Position numbers and translations under genes: made by a program. This document shows positions 49,872 through 58,644 of a stretch of DNA of 64,000 nucleotides, one piece after another. A model generated the notes under the pieces. The model had not been told where the DNA came from. It ran no database searches and worked only from the letters and a program-made list of their open reading frames with translations. Source of the stretch: Halomicrobium urmianum (lineage in GTDB: Archaea > Halobacteriota > Halobacteria > Halobacteriales > Haloarculaceae); the NCBI RefSeq assembly GCF_020217425.1, contig NZ_CP084090.1, positions 2,728,001 to 2,792,000 of the forward strand. The letters are read 5' to 3'. Positions within the stretch are counted from its first letter, which is position 1, and each line of letters starts with the position of its first letter.

Positions 49872-50525
49872 CTACGCCCGGCGTCGGTGATCGCTCCCCG
49901 GACGCCCGTCCGCGACGGGGCGCTCGGCGCCCGAGGCCGCCGGCGTCGCCCGCTTCGACGGCTCCGCGCCCGAGAGCCACACGAGCGCCTCCGGATTCTG
50001 GAACGGTTCGACGACGATTCGACCGTCGAGCCGCGCGTCCCTGACGAGGCTCGCCGCCGTCGGCTGGTCGAGGTCGCCGAGGACGACCATCGCCTCGACC
50101 AGCGTGGCCTTCGGGACCGCCGGCAGCGGTCCGTCCGGGCCGACGCTCCGGGCGGCCGCGAGGTCCTGCCTGATGACGTCGACGTACGGGGCCGGGTCGC
50201 GAACGCCGGCGAGTTCACGGTGCCACCGGGCCGGATAGACGCTCACCCGTCCGGGCGCGACCTCGAAGAGCGCATGGGGGACCCACATGTCGAGGTCCGT
50301 CACGCGCCCGTCGAGCAGTCGCTCGAAGCGCTGGAGCGTGTAGGGCGCTCTCGGACCGAGGCGCCGGAGCACTTCCGCGACGTACTCCGTGACGAGCGTC
50401 CGCGGCACGCCCGGCCCCTCGACGGTGTGGAAGCGCTCGATGACGTTGACGACGTCTGGCGGGTAGAGGTAGCGTCCGCGGTGGAGTAACTCGTGGAGCG
50501 TACGGTCGTGAAGTTGTCCACTCAT
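49872..50525 (-). CDS. haloarchaeal protein of unknown function
   Basis: 217 residues from ATG 50523-50525 (MSGQLHDRTLHELLHRGRYL). Helical N-terminal domain (YPPDVVNVIERFHTVEGPGV, VTEYVAEVLRRLGPRAPYTL), then ALFEVAPGRVSVYPARWHRE and a domain like a small beta repeat with LVEAMVVLGDLDQPTAASLV. C-terminal 30 residues are low-complexity (SKRATPAASGAERPVADGRP). Family not recognised. Convergent with the helical protein gene. Confidence 0.65.
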   Translation of the reverse strand: MSGQLHDRTLHELLHRGRYLYPPDVVNVIERFHTVEGPGVPRTLVTEYVAEVLRRLGPRAPYTLQRFERLLDGRVTDLDMWVPHALFEVAPGRVSVYPARWHRELAGVRDPAPYVDVIRQDLAAARSVGPDGPLPAVPKATLVEAMVVLGDLDQPTAASLVRDARLDGRIVVEPFQNPEALVWLSGAEPSKRATPAASGAERPVADGRPGSDHRRRA

Positions 50526-50647
50526 GACAGGAATTGCTTCGGCCGGCGCGAAGATAAAGGACCGCCCGGGCCGCCCCGGAATCGGGAGTCCCCCCCCCCG
50601 CGTCAGTGCGTCACCGAAGGTCCGGGCAGCGGTAACACAGGAGGACG

Positions 50648-51049
50648 TCAGTCGTCCGCCGGTGCCGGTTCCTGGTCTCTGACGTAGTCGAAGACCTCGT
50701 CCGTCTCGGAGATGAAGTGATCCTCGTCGACCTCGTTGCCGTGGAGCAGCGTCGAGAAGTACGACGTCTCGCCGGCCAGGTTCACCGCCTCCTTGATCTC
50801 GTCGTCCGTCATCCCCGCCAGTCGCGCCTCCTCCTTGTGGAAGTAGGTGCAGTAGGGACACTTCATCACGGCCGCCGCGCTCACGCCGACGAGCGCCTTC
50901 TCCCGCGCGGACAGTTCCGTCTCGCCGAGCAGGAGGTCGCGGAAGATGCCCCAGCTGTGGTCGGCCGCCGGCTCACTGAGGACGCCCATCCAGTCGGGCA
51001 CCTGCCCGAGTGTGTCCTCGATTTCTCGCTGTGTTTGCTCTGATACCAT
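50648..51049 (-). CDS. carboxymuconolactone decarboxylase/AhpD-like protein
   Basis: 133 residues (MVSEQTQREIEDTLGQVPDW). The AhpD core is present: ETELSAREKALVGVSAAAVM, KCPYCTYFHKEEARLAGMTD with C-x-x-C-x3-H, DEIKEAVNLAGETSYFSTLL. Such proteins are thiol-dependent peroxidase partners or reductases of unknown substrate. C-terminal 25 residues are acidic and variable. Confidence 0.88.
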   Translation of the reverse strand: MVSEQTQREIEDTLGQVPDWMGVLSEPAADHSWGIFRDLLLGETELSAREKALVGVSAAAVMKCPYCTYFHKEEARLAGMTDDEIKEAVNLAGETSYFSTLLHGNEVDEDHFISETDEVFDYVRDQEPAPADD

Positions 51050-51376
51050 GGTTGTCTCCGCCTCTCCATCTGCACGCTCTGCGAAGATTCAGAGAGAGGC
51101 AATTGCGTACCTTCGCGACCGAAGGACAAAGCCGTAGTCGGAGGGTGTTGTCCACTCCACAGAGCTTGGTCACTGGCTGTACGGCTTCATGTGAAGTGAC
51201 ACTTTCATTATGGGTCCCATTTTGTGCAGTGATGACCAGAGGCAGCTGTCACTCGCGTATAATTACGATAGATTGTAACCGAACTTATCTTGCGCGCACC
51301 CTCTTTTTCTCGTACTAACAACCTCGACAGCTATGTCCGCCCAAACACTATTAGCCGGTGATAAGCGTTATCGGCT
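51050..51376. other. 327-base AT-rich spacer with a hairpin before the broken zinc-finger gene
   Basis: No gene seen. The base composition shifts to AT from about 51170 onward. Just before the ATG at 51377 is an inverted repeat with arms TAGCCGGTGATAA and TTATCGGCTA (51352-51376); one small bulge interrupts it. This is a possible operator or leader hairpin of the next gene. Confidence 0.45.
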
Positions 51377-51782
51377 ATGGCAGAGTGCGCTCGCTGCGGG
51401 GACTTCACAGATAATTCTGCGGAGGGAGAATACCATTACTGCGAGGATTGTCTGGGAAGGTTTGGTGAAGTAGAGTCTTCGGGTGTCGTGATAGAGCAGG
51501 GTAATGACGGTGAGCATCACGTGATAGTAACCGACGACACGGCTTCACTCGACGGAGGGACCGAACAGTCACAGGTCGATGCGCTTGCCCGTGGAAAATG
51601 TATTGTCGACGAATGTGGATTAGAGGCAGTGTTTAAATATGATAAAACGTGATCGAAGTGGATCCTCGATGAGTATCTCCACGCTCACCCCCGAAATCCG
51701 TCAAGACGTCCATAAGCGACTTCGTCGGGTACCGGAGCAGGCTTCTGGTGGGTTTCTGAGCCGAATTAAAAATCTGCTGTGA
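51377..51782 (+). pseudogene. broken small zinc-finger protein gene
   Basis: The first 91 codons (MAECARCGDFTDNSAEGEYH, YCEDCLGRFGEVESSGVVIE) include CxxC...CxxC of a single zinc finger found in many haloarchaeal genes and end at TGA 51650-51652 after VFKYDKT. In the same frame the text continues SKWILDEYLHAH, and after an extra C in the run at 51688-51692 it continues in another frame with PEIRQDVHKRLRRVPEQASG, GFLSRIKNLL and a stop at 51780-51782. This is the expected C-terminus, so the gene has one nonsense codon (probably GGA to TGA) and one frameshift. Codons are AT-rich, unlike neighbours. Confidence 0.7.
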
Positions 51783-51855
51783 GATTGTAATCTGCGATAC
51801 CATTAGGTACTGTAGTAGTTCCAAGTAGAACATTGGAGGCTGTCGTCTGTCACAA

Positions 51856-51997
51856 GCATCCGCGCGAGCGAAGCGAGCGCGGTTCACTGGACGCGAACGT
51901 GGTGAGCGTCCGGGTGTTTTTCGCCCACGTTTTTGCAAGCGGGGGTTCCCGCAGCGAGCGAAGCGAGCGAGGAAACCCCCCGCCGCAAAAAGGTGGT
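51856..51997 (-). repeat. stop-codon-linked repeat/terminator module, copy C
   Basis: On the minus strand, directly after the korB stop: ACCACCTTTTTGCGGCGGGG, a hairpin whose arms GGGGGTTTCC and GGGAACCCCC enclose TCGCTCGCTTCGCTCGC, then TTGCAAAAACGTGGGCGAAA, and TGAACCGCGCTCGCTTCGCT followed by CGCGCGGATGC. Parts and order match copy A. Confidence 0.65.
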
Positions 51998-52861
51998 CTA
52001 GTAGAACTCGCGGACCAGGTCCATCGCGTCCTCGGGCGCGCCGTCGGGGATGTCGGCCATGCTCTCCTCGATGCCCTCGCGCTGCTCGAAGGGCACGGAG
52101 TTGTCGTCCCTGTAGAGGACGCCCTGGTACTCCTTGTCGGCCTCGAGGATCTTCTCCTTGGCCGCGTCGCGGTCGGTCGGGTCGTGGTCCTCTTCGTCGA
52201 GGTCGACGATGGTGTCGCGGAAGTAGTCGTAGGTGTCGACGTCGTTGAACGTCACGCACGGCGAGTAGACGTTCACGAAGCCGAACCCGTCGTGCTCGAT
52301 GGCCTCCTGGACCAGTTCGGCGTGGCGCTGGGAGTTCGAGGAGAACGACTGGGCGATGAAGGTGCCGCCCGCGGCCAGCGCGAGCGCCTTGGGGTTGACC
52401 GGGGGCTGCTGGGGGCCCTCGGGCGTCGTCGAGGTCTCGAAGTCCTCACGCGAGGTCGGCGAGGCCTGGCCCTTGGTGAGGCCGTAGATGCGGTTGTCCA
52501 TGACCACGTAGGTCATGTCGACGTTGCGGCGGACGGCGTGGATGAAGTGGCCGGCCCCGATGGAGTAGCCGTCGCCGTCGCCGCCGGCGACCATCACTTC
52601 GAGGTTCGGGTTGGCCATTTTGACGCCGATGCCGACCGGCAGCGCGCGACCGTGGACCCCGTGCAGCGCGTAGCTGTGCATGTAGGTCCCGATCTTGCCG
52701 GAACAGCCGATGCCGGCGACGACGAACGTGTCGTCGGGGCTGTTGCCGGTCTCGGCCAGGGCCTTCATCATGCCGTTCATCGTCCCGAAGTCGCCGCATC
52801 CGGGACACCAGGTCGGTTGCTTGTCGGACTTGAAGTCCGTGAATCTGACGTCTGAGCTCAT
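51998..52861 (-). CDS. korB: 2-oxoacid:ferredoxin oxidoreductase, beta subunit
   Basis: 287 residues (MSSDVRFTDFKSDKQPTWCP). The thiamine pyrophosphate site is clear: TWCPGCGDFGTMNGMMKALA, GIGCSGKIGTYMHSYALHGV, VMVAGGDGDGYSIGAGHFIH (GDGD ... N in the next segment VVMDNRIYGLTKGQASPTSR). Cysteines WCPGC and GCSG with a later VYSPCVTF hold the [4Fe-4S] cluster. Oxidises 2-oxoacids (pyruvate or 2-oxoglutarate) to acyl-CoA and CO2 with ferredoxin as acceptor. Its ATG overlaps the korA stop. Confidence 0.93.
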   Translation of the reverse strand: MSSDVRFTDFKSDKQPTWCPGCGDFGTMNGMMKALAETGNSPDDTFVVAGIGCSGKIGTYMHSYALHGVHGRALPVGIGVKMANPNLEVMVAGGDGDGYSIGAGHFIHAVRRNVDMTYVVMDNRIYGLTKGQASPTSREDFETSTTPEGPQQPPVNPKALALAAGGTFIAQSFSSNSQRHAELVQEAIEHDGFGFVNVYSPCVTFNDVDTYDYFRDTIVDLDEEDHDPTDRDAAKEKILEADKEYQGVLYRDDNSVPFEQREGIEESMADIPDGAPEDAMDLVREFY

Positions 52862-54621
52862 GCTGTAACCTCCGCCTCGGAGATCTTCTCCTTGATTTCC
52901 TCTGCGAGTTCGTCGGCCTTGAACCGCACGCCGTTGTACTTGTTCACGCGGTCGACCCGCTCGAGGACGTCGTGCTCGATGACGTCGGCGAACTGGCCGG
53001 TGGCGTTACACTCGACGACGATGGTCTGCTCGGCCTCCTCGATCTCCTCGCTGAGGTCCGGGCGCGGGAAGATGTAGGGCACCGAGATGAAGCGGACGTC
53101 GATGTCCTCCTCCTCGAGGAACGCCAGGCCCTCGCGCATGGCGCCCTCGTTGGAACCCCAGGAGATGACGAGCGTGTCCGCGTCGGGGTTACCGTACTCG
53201 CGGTAGTCCCAGTCCTCCTCCTCGCGCGCAGTCTCGACCTTCTGCTGGCGCTTCTCGACCTGCTCCTGACGGATCTCCGTGTCCTCGGTCCGGCGGCCGA
53301 GCGCGTCGTGCTCCAGTCCGGTCGTCATGTGCGCGCCGTCGACGGTGCCAGGGAACGCGCGCGGCGAGATGCCGTCGGCGGCCGGGAAGTGCGGCTGGAA
53401 CTGGCCCTTCTCGTTGGTCCAGGAGTCGAGTTCGTCCTCGTCGACGACCTTGCCGCGCTCGATCTCGACCTCGTCCATGTCGAACTCCTCGGGCGGGAAC
53501 GTCTGCTCGGTGACCGCCATCGCGAGGTCCGAGACCAGGAAGACCGGCGTCTGGTACTTCTCCGCGTAGTTGAACGCCTCGACGGTCTTCCAGAAGCACT
53601 CCGAGACCGTCGTGGGCGCGACGACGAACCGCGGGATCTCGCCGTGGCCGCCGTACAGCGTCATGTTGAGGTCGCCCTGCTCCTGCTTGGTCGGCATCCC
53701 GGTCGAAGGACCGGAGCGCATCACGTCGCAGATGACCAGCGGCGTCTCGGACTGGGCGACCAGGCCGAACGTCTCGGTCATCAGGTCGATACCGGGCCCG
53801 GAGGTGGCCGTCATGGCGCGCGCGCCGGCGCGGGCCGCACCCAGCGCCATGTTGATCGCGGCGAGCTCGTCCTCGGCCTGGACGACCTTGCCGCCGTACT
53901 GGTCGATCCGGCCGGTGAGGTACTCCATCACGTCCGTTGCAGGGGTGATGGGATAGCCCGAGTAGAACCGGCAGCCGGCGGCGAGGGCACCCATGCCGAT
54001 GGCCTGGTCGCCGTTGAGGAGGACGTAGTCCTCGTCGGTCGTCTCCATGTCGTAACCGAAGTCGTCCTGCTCGTATTCCTCCTGGACGAACTGCTGGCCC
54101 TTCCGGGCGGCCTCCTTGTTGTTCTCCACGATGGCCTCGCCCTTGTCGCCGAAGCGCTTCTCCAGCGACTCGTCGAGGTTCTCGATGGGGAAGTTCGTCA
54201 CTTCGCAGGCGGCACCGAGCGCGACCACGTTGGCCATGATGGCACCGCCGGCCTCCTCGGCCAGGCGCTGGAGCGGCACCTCGAGGCCGATCATCTCGTC
54301 GGGGATTTCCACGTTCTGCATCGTGGTCCGCTCCCCATCGTAGATGATGACCGAGCCCTCGTGGAGCTCGTCCATGTTCTCGTCGATGGTCCGCTCGGTG
54401 AGCGCGATCAGCACGTCGAGTCTGTCGACGACACTCTCGACGCGGTCGACGGACGTCCGGACCTTGTACGCGGTGTACCCGCCGCGGATGCGCGACGCGA
54501 AGTCCTTGGACGTGAAGACGTGTCGACCTGCCCGCGAGAGTGCCTGGGCGAAGATTTTCCCGGTGGAGTCGATCCCATCGCCGGCCTCGCCGCCGATGGC
54601 CCAGTTGAGGTCGTCGGGCAT
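52858..54621 (-). CDS. korA: 2-oxoacid:ferredoxin oxidoreductase, gamma-alpha fused subunit
   Basis: 587 residues from ATG 54619-54621 (MPDDLNWAIGGEAGDGIDST). Residues 1-190 are the gamma domain (GGEAGDGIDSTGKIFAQALS, SKDFASRIRGGYTAYKVRTS); from about 200 the alpha domain: VLLNGDQAIGMGALAAGCRF, YSGYPITPATDVMEYLTGRI, QAEDELAAINMALGAARAGA, MTATSGPGIDLMTETFGLVA (YPITPSTP and SGPGI motifs). The C-terminal transketolase-like part has VISWGSNEGAMREGLAFLEE. The substrate (pyruvate or 2-oxoglutarate) cannot be told from this. Confidence 0.92.
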   Translation of the reverse strand: MPDDLNWAIGGEAGDGIDSTGKIFAQALSRAGRHVFTSKDFASRIRGGYTAYKVRTSVDRVESVVDRLDVLIALTERTIDENMDELHEGSVIIYDGERTTMQNVEIPDEMIGLEVPLQRLAEEAGGAIMANVVALGAACEVTNFPIENLDESLEKRFGDKGEAIVENNKEAARKGQQFVQEEYEQDDFGYDMETTDEDYVLLNGDQAIGMGALAAGCRFYSGYPITPATDVMEYLTGRIDQYGGKVVQAEDELAAINMALGAARAGARAMTATSGPGIDLMTETFGLVAQSETPLVICDVMRSGPSTGMPTKQEQGDLNMTLYGGHGEIPRFVVAPTTVSECFWKTVEAFNYAEKYQTPVFLVSDLAMAVTEQTFPPEEFDMDEVEIERGKVVDEDELDSWTNEKGQFQPHFPAADGISPRAFPGTVDGAHMTTGLEHDALGRRTEDTEIRQEQVEKRQQKVETAREEEDWDYREYGNPDADTLVISWGSNEGAMREGLAFLEEEDIDVRFISVPYIFPRPDLSEEIEEAEQTIVVECNATGQFADVIEHDVLERVDRVNKYNGVRFKADELAEEIKEKISEAEVTA

Positions 54622-54789
54622 TCTAGAGCGTGGTATCCGTCGCCGATGGAAAAACCTTCTGTATACCGGCCGAACCCCAGCAAAGAGCGGGTTTTGCCGC
54701 ATTTTCGGCCACGGATTTACTCGCAACCCAGTACCAATTTTCAGGCGGTGACCGAAACCACCTTCCCCCACTTGACCCAACGGCCGAAC

Positions 54790-55434
54790 ATGGACGACAC
54801 ACCGTGTCGCGTCGCCGCGGTCCGCGACGTCGGCCCCGACGCCGTGGCCATCGACGTCGAGTCGCCCGTCGAGTTCGACGCCGACCCCGGCCAGTTCGTG
54901 AAGCTCACCTTCGAGGTCGACGGCGAGGCCGAGTCGCGCTTCTACACGATCTCCTCGCCCGACGTCGACGACACCTTCGAGATTACGGTCGGCATCGACC
55001 CCGACGGTACCGTGGCCCCGATCCTAGCCGACCTCGCGGCCGGCGACGAACTGACCGTCTCCGGCCCCTTCGGCAACGACTACTACGATGGCGAGCCCTT
55101 CGCCGTCGTCCTCGCGGGCGGCCCCGGCGTCGGCCCCGCCGTCGGCATCGCCGAGCGCGCTCTCGACGAGGGCAACGAGGCCGCCGTCGTGTATCGCGAC
55201 GACGAGCCCATGCACGAGGCTCGGCTCGACGTGCTCGAAGACCGAGGTGCGTTCGTCCGCCTCCTCGACGCCGATCAGAGCCTCGACGCCGCCACCGCCG
55301 ACGCGCTGGCCGCCGCCGACGCCGACTCCCAGCTGTTCGTCTACGGCTTCGCCGACTTCGTCGACGCCGCCACCGACGCCGCAACGGCCGCCGGCGGCGA
55401 CGCCGAGGGCGCGAAGATCGAGAACTTCGGCTGA
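54790..55434 (+). CDS. FAD-binding ferredoxin-NADP+ reductase-like protein
   Basis: 214 residues (MDDTPCRVAAVRDVGPDAVA). FNR fold: SRFYTISSPDVDDTFEITVG (RxYS/T flavin-binding, here RFYT), GDELTVSGPFGNDYY, then NAD(P) domain with VVLAGGPGVGPAVGIAERAL (GGxGxxP), VVYRDDEPMHEARLDVLEDR and YGFADFVDAATDAATAAGGD, end IENFG. Couples NAD(P)H to a one-electron carrier such as ferredoxin. The gene lies divergent from korA, whose product reduces ferredoxin; a working link is plausible. Repeat copy B begins at the stop. Confidence 0.85.
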   Translation: MDDTPCRVAAVRDVGPDAVAIDVESPVEFDADPGQFVKLTFEVDGEAESRFYTISSPDVDDTFEITVGIDPDGTVAPILADLAAGDELTVSGPFGNDYYDGEPFAVVLAGGPGVGPAVGIAERALDEGNEAAVVYRDDEPMHEARLDVLEDRGAFVRLLDADQSLDAATADALAAADADSQLFVYGFADFVDAATDAATAAGGDAEGAKIENFG

Positions 55435-55535
55435 ACCTTTTTACTTCAGGGGGTCGCCTCCGGCGACCCCCCCTCGCAAAAACGTTCGCGAAAAACGACC
55501 TCGCGAGCACCGACGGCGCTCGCGCGGTATGCTCG
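55435..55535 (+). repeat. stop-codon-linked repeat/terminator module, copy B
   Basis: After the stop: ACCTTTTTACTTCA, then a perfect 10-base inverted repeat GGGGGTCGCC-tcc-GGCGACCCCC (55449-55471), then TCGCAAAAACGTTCGCGAAA, and a GCGAGCACCGACGGCGCTCG part ending CGCGCGGTATGCTC. It differs from copy A by compensating changes in the stem (GAGGGG/CCCCTC versus GGGGG/CCCCC). Confidence 0.65.
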
Positions 55536-55575
55536 TGCTGGAACCGCACGGCGTCGCCGCACCGTCCCGCGACAA

Positions 55576-55584
55576 AACATATAG
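55576..55584 (+). promoter_or_regulatory. TATA box of the HTH/zinc-ribbon gene
   Basis: AACATATAG within GACAAAACATATAGGCG is centred about 27 bases before the ATG at 55607; [17 protein letters not shown]. Confidence 0.5.
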
Positions 55585-55606
55585 GCGAGCCCTGCCAACT
55601 GCTGGC

Positions 55607-55897
55607 ATGCGCGAGGCAAGTCGGACGACGCGCCAGCGCATCGCCGACCGTCTGCGCGAGGAGGCACTCCCCGTCAGTGCCATCGCTCGCGAGTTCGACG
55701 TCCGGTCCGGCGAGGCGCTGAGCCACGTGGAGCACATCTCACAGTCCCTCGAGTCCACCGACGAGCAGGTGCTGGTGGCGCCGCCGACCTGCGATGACTG
55801 CGGGTTCGGGGACTTCGACGACCTGACGAACCTGCCCAGTCGCTGTCCGGAGTGCAAGAGCGAGAGCGTGAGCGAGCCGACCTACCGGATCGACTGA
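55607..55897 (+). CDS. HTH domain fused to a zinc ribbon, predicted transcription regulator
   Basis: 96 residues (MREASRTTRQRIADRLREEA). Helix-turn-helix: LPVSAIAREFDVRSGEALSH, then VEHISQSLESTDEQVLVAPP and a zinc ribbon with CDDCGFGDFDDLTNLPSRCP, ECKSES (C-x2-C...C-x2-C). Small archaeal proteins with this architecture (COG3357) are regarded as transcription regulators. Target unknown. Convergent with the Rieske gene. Confidence 0.85.
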   Translation: MREASRTTRQRIADRLREEALPVSAIAREFDVRSGEALSHVEHISQSLESTDEQVLVAPPTCDDCGFGDFDDLTNLPSRCPECKSESVSEPTYRID

Positions 55898-55923
55898 ACC
55901 AGGGCCGACTTGACGGCGCGCGC

Positions 55924-56373
55924 TCAGACGCCGCCGAAGCCGATGCGGCCGCCGCCAGAGCGGTTCCCACGGCCGCCGTCGCCGTCGGGGCCGTGGTCGT
56001 CGTCCTCCGCGGGGCCGAGACCGGCGAACTCGTAGTCGTCGTCGGTCAGGTAGACGGCGCCGTCGACCGCCTCGACGTCGATCTCCGAGAGGACGGCCCC
56101 CTCGCAGGGACCGAAGTTGCAGTAGCCGCTGTCGGTCTCGAAGGTGGCGCCGTGCTTCTCGCAGACGATCTCGTCGTTGCGGACGGTTGCGCCGGAACCG
56201 GTGTCCAGGCGGACGTCGCGCCAGTGCGGACAGTAGTTCTCGAAGGCGGCGATGCCGTCGGCCAGGTCCAGCAAGACCGCCTCCTGTTCACCGTCGCAGT
56301 CAGTCACGGAGAACAGCACGGTCCCACCCTCGGGGACGTCTTCACGCCCGACGATCCGGCTGTCTGCGTCCAT
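55924..56373 (-). CDS. Rieske-type [2Fe-2S] ferredoxin
   Basis: 149 residues (MDADSRIVGREDVPEGGTVL). Rieske site: NYCPHWRDVRLDTGSG (C-x-H) and IVCEKHGATFETDSGYCNFG (C-x-x-H), then GPCEGAVLSEIDVEAVDGAV. The C-terminal 40 residues are a Gly/Asp-rich tail ending GRIGFGGV. Soluble carrier, e.g. for an oxygenase or reductase; no partner is next to it. Confidence 0.88.
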   Translation of the reverse strand: MDADSRIVGREDVPEGGTVLFSVTDCDGEQEAVLLDLADGIAAFENYCPHWRDVRLDTGSGATVRNDEIVCEKHGATFETDSGYCNFGPCEGAVLSEIDVEAVDGAVYLTDDDYEFAGLGPAEDDDHGPDGDGGRGNRSGGGRIGFGGV

Positions 56374-56401
56374 CTGCGCCTCCGTAGCGGCCGGCGTGGC
56401 T

Positions 56402-57082
56402 TCAATTCCGCGGTTTCCCCAGGTCCGGCACCACGTCGCTGATTCTGTCGAGTCCGGGGAGACCAGCGGCGCGTGGCGCTGCGACGAGCAGGAGCGCCGC
56501 GCCCCGCGGGTGCCACCCGTAGACGTGGTTCAGCATCACGTAGGTCACCAGTCCGAGAAAGAGGCTCACGCCCCAGGCGACGACGGCGATCCGGCCGACG
56601 CGGGCGTGGGCCGTCTCCCGGAGTTCTGCCGGCGTGTGCGTCAGACCGAGCACGACCGCGTGGAGGACGACGGGGACGGAGACGGCCGACAGGACGACGT
56701 GGACCGCCAGCATGGCGATGTACGCGCCCCAGACGAGGCCCGTCGCCTCGATCTCCTTCTCGAAGCCGCCGCCGACCTTCGTCAGGTACAGGGCGAGAAA
56801 GAGCAGGATCAGCGTGAACGCCGCCAGCATGGCCGTTCGGTGGCGCTCGACGTCGTCGTTGCGGATGAAGGAGACGCCGACCAGGATGGACGCCAGCGCG
56901 CAGGCGTTGACGACCGCGATGGCGTCACCGAGCAGGATCACCGCGTCGTCGCTGATCGTCGGGAGCGGGACGACGTCGGTGAACGCGACGACTACGAGGA
57001 GGTACCCCACCGCCGACAGGACTGCCGTGACCAGCCGCGGTCGGGCGCGAGCGCGCGACTGGAGGCGGTCTGCGACTGCCAT
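56402..57082 (-). CDS. DUF420 membrane protein
   Basis: 226 residues, six membrane segments: LVTAVLSAVGYLLVVVAFTD, VILLGDAIAVVNACALASIL, ERHRTAMLAAFTLILLFLAL, VWGAYIAMLAVHVVLSAVSV, AVVAWGVSLFLGLVTYVMLN. The pattern 'HRxxMLxAF...LFLxLY' and the later H...H are typical of DUF420, a family that is often near haem-copper oxidase genes (CtaM/YozB type). Histidines in the helices could bind metal. No oxidase genes are seen in this window. Confidence 0.85.
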   Translation of the reverse strand: MAVADRLQSRARARPRLVTAVLSAVGYLLVVVAFTDVVPLPTISDDAVILLGDAIAVVNACALASILVGVSFIRNDDVERHRTAMLAAFTLILLFLALYLTKVGGGFEKEIEATGLVWGAYIAMLAVHVVLSAVSVPVVLHAVVLGLTHTPAELRETAHARVGRIAVVAWGVSLFLGLVTYVMLNHVYGWHPRGAALLLVAAPRAAGLPGLDRISDVVPDLGKPRN

Positions 57083-57136
57083 TACAGTCTCTGTGCGGGC
57101 CTCCGTGTTTCGCTTTTCGATCCACGCACGGAGATT

Positions 57137-58012
57137 TCAGTCGTAGTGGCGCTCCTCGACGCGCTCGTCGAACAGCCGCGTGAGGAGCTTCGTCATCGGG
57201 CCGGCGCCCACCTCGATGCCGTCCACGGTCGAGATGGGTCTGATCTCCCAGATGGAGTTGGTGAGGAAGGCCTCGTCGGCCTCGCGGACGGCGTCGACGG
57301 AGTAGTGGCCCGTCTCGACGGGGAACTCCTCCTCCCACGCGAGGTCCATCACGACCGAGCGGGTCACGCCGGGCAGCAGGTCCAGGTCCTCGCTCGGCGT
57401 CCGGAGGCCGTTCTCGGTGACGAAGAAGAGGTTGCTCGTCGCGCCCTCGACGACGGTGCCGTCGACGTCCCGCATCAGGCACTCGTCCGCGCTGAACTCC
57501 GCAGTCGCGGCTCGTCGAAGTTCGAGGCGGCCGAGGATCCCGTTCAGGTAGTTGTGGGTCTTCGCGTCCGCCGGGAGCGCCTCGCCGGGGATCCGTCGGG
57601 TCTTGACCGTCTGGACGTCCGCCGGTTCGTCCCAGACCGACTCGCCGTCGCGGCCGCCGCGGGGGAGTGCTTTGACGACGACGACCACAGTCGGATCGAC
57701 GTTCTCGTCCGGGGTGAGCTTCCCCGGCTGGACGCCCCGCGTGACAGACAGGCGGACGTACGCCTCCGAGAGGTCGTTGGCGGCCAGCGTCTCGTCGACG
57801 CGCTCGCGGAGGTCGTCCGGGACCGCGTCGCCGAAGCCCAGCGTCTCCGCGGTCCGCTGGAGGCGCGCGCGGTGGGCGTCCCACTCGAAGGGCGCGCCGC
57901 CGTACGCGCGCAGCGTCTCGAAGGCGGCGTCGCCGTACATGAACCCCCGGTCGCGGACGGACACCGTCGCCTCGTCGGCGGGCACGAGGTCGCCGTTCAC
58001 GTGGTATTGCAT
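57137..58012 (-). CDS. pabC: aminodeoxychorismate lyase / class IV aminotransferase
   Basis: 291 residues from ATG 58010-58012 ([20 protein letters not shown]). PLP class IV fold: VSVRDRGFMYGDAAFETLRA, YVRLSVTRGVQPGKLTPDEN, KTHNYLNGILGRLELRRAAT with the PLP-binding Lys in DAKTHNYLN, and ECLMRDVDGTVVEGATSNLF. The fold is shared with branched-chain aminotransferase; the overlap with pabA (16 bases) supports PabC, which releases pyruvate to give p-aminobenzoate for folates. Confidence 0.87.
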   Translation of the reverse strand: MQYHVNGDLVPADEATVSVRDRGFMYGDAAFETLRAYGGAPFEWDAHRARLQRTAETLGFGDAVPDDLRERVDETLAANDLSEAYVRLSVTRGVQPGKLTPDENVDPTVVVVVKALPRGGRDGESVWDEPADVQTVKTRRIPGEALPADAKTHNYLNGILGRLELRRAATAEFSADECLMRDVDGTVVEGATSNLFFVTENGLRTPSEDLDLLPGVTRSVVMDLAWEEEFPVETGHYSVDAVREADEAFLTNSIWEIRPISTVDGIEVGAGPMTKLLTRLFDERVEERHYD

Positions 58013-58644
58013 AGCAGGCAGAAGTTCTCGACCAGCTGTTTGCCCGCGTCGGTCAGGATGCTCTCCGGGTGGAACTGGACGCCGACGTGCGGTCGCTCGC
58101 GGTGGCGGACGCCCATGACGACGCTGTCTTCGTCTTCGGTGTAGGCCGTCTCCGCCAGCGCGTCGGGCAGCTCCGCGCGCTCCACCGCCAGCGAGTGATA
58201 GCGCCCGACCTCTAGCGGTTCGGGGAGGCCCTCGAAGACGCCCTCGCCGTCGTGAGCCACCTGCGAGGACTTGCCGTGGACGACCGCCTCGGCGTGGCCG
58301 ACGGCGGCCCCGCTGGCGGCGCACAGCGCCTGGTGGCCGAGACAGACGCCCAGCGTCGGATAGGTCAGCTCCTCGAAGACGGGCATCGAGACGCCGGCTT
58401 CCGCCGGCGTGCCGGGGCCGGGCGAGACGACGACGCCGTCCGGATCGAGATCCCGGATTCCGCCGACGTCGACGGCGTCGTTGCGGTGGACGACCACGTT
58501 CTCCTCGCCGCCGCCGAGTCGCTCGACCACCTCGCCGACGTACTGGACGAGGTTGTACGCGAACGAGTCGTAGTTGTCGACGACCAGGATCGTCGGGGCG
58601 AGGTCAGGGCCGGATGCGGCGCCGGAGCCGTCCGTACCGTTCAT
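57997..58644 (-). CDS. pabA: glutamine amidotransferase, p-aminobenzoate/anthranilate synthase component II
   Basis: 215 residues. Class I amidotransferase: [40 protein letters not shown], nucleophile elbow [20 protein letters not shown], and the catalytic His/Glu in [20 protein letters not shown]. Provides NH3 to PabB. It overlaps pabB by 4 bases (ATGA) and pabC by 16. With pabC present, a PABA role is more likely than tryptophan synthesis, although TrpG has the same motifs. Confidence 0.88.
   Translation of the reverse strand: MNGTDGSGAASGPDLAPTILVVDNYDSFAYNLVQYVGEVVERLGGGEENVVVHRNDAVDVGGIRDLDPDGVVVSPGPGTPAEAGVSMPVFEELTYPTLGVCLGHQALCAASGAAVGHAEAVVHGKSSQVAHDGEGVFEGLPEPLEVGRYHSLAVERAELPDALAETAYTEDEDSVVMGVRHRERPHVGVQFHPESILTDAGKQLVENFCLLCNTT

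Noticed and set aside
51650-51652. In-frame TGA as a possible selenocysteine or recoding signal
   Set aside because: A frameshift further on also breaks the gene, haloarchaea have no selenocysteine machinery as far as I know, and homologues I remember have Gly there.
52972-54780. Very long open frame on the plus strand opposite korA
   Set aside because: High GC3 on one strand keeps the complementary frame open. Its translation is rich in Leu/Val/Arg/Asp with no family match, while korA on the other strand has all expected motifs.
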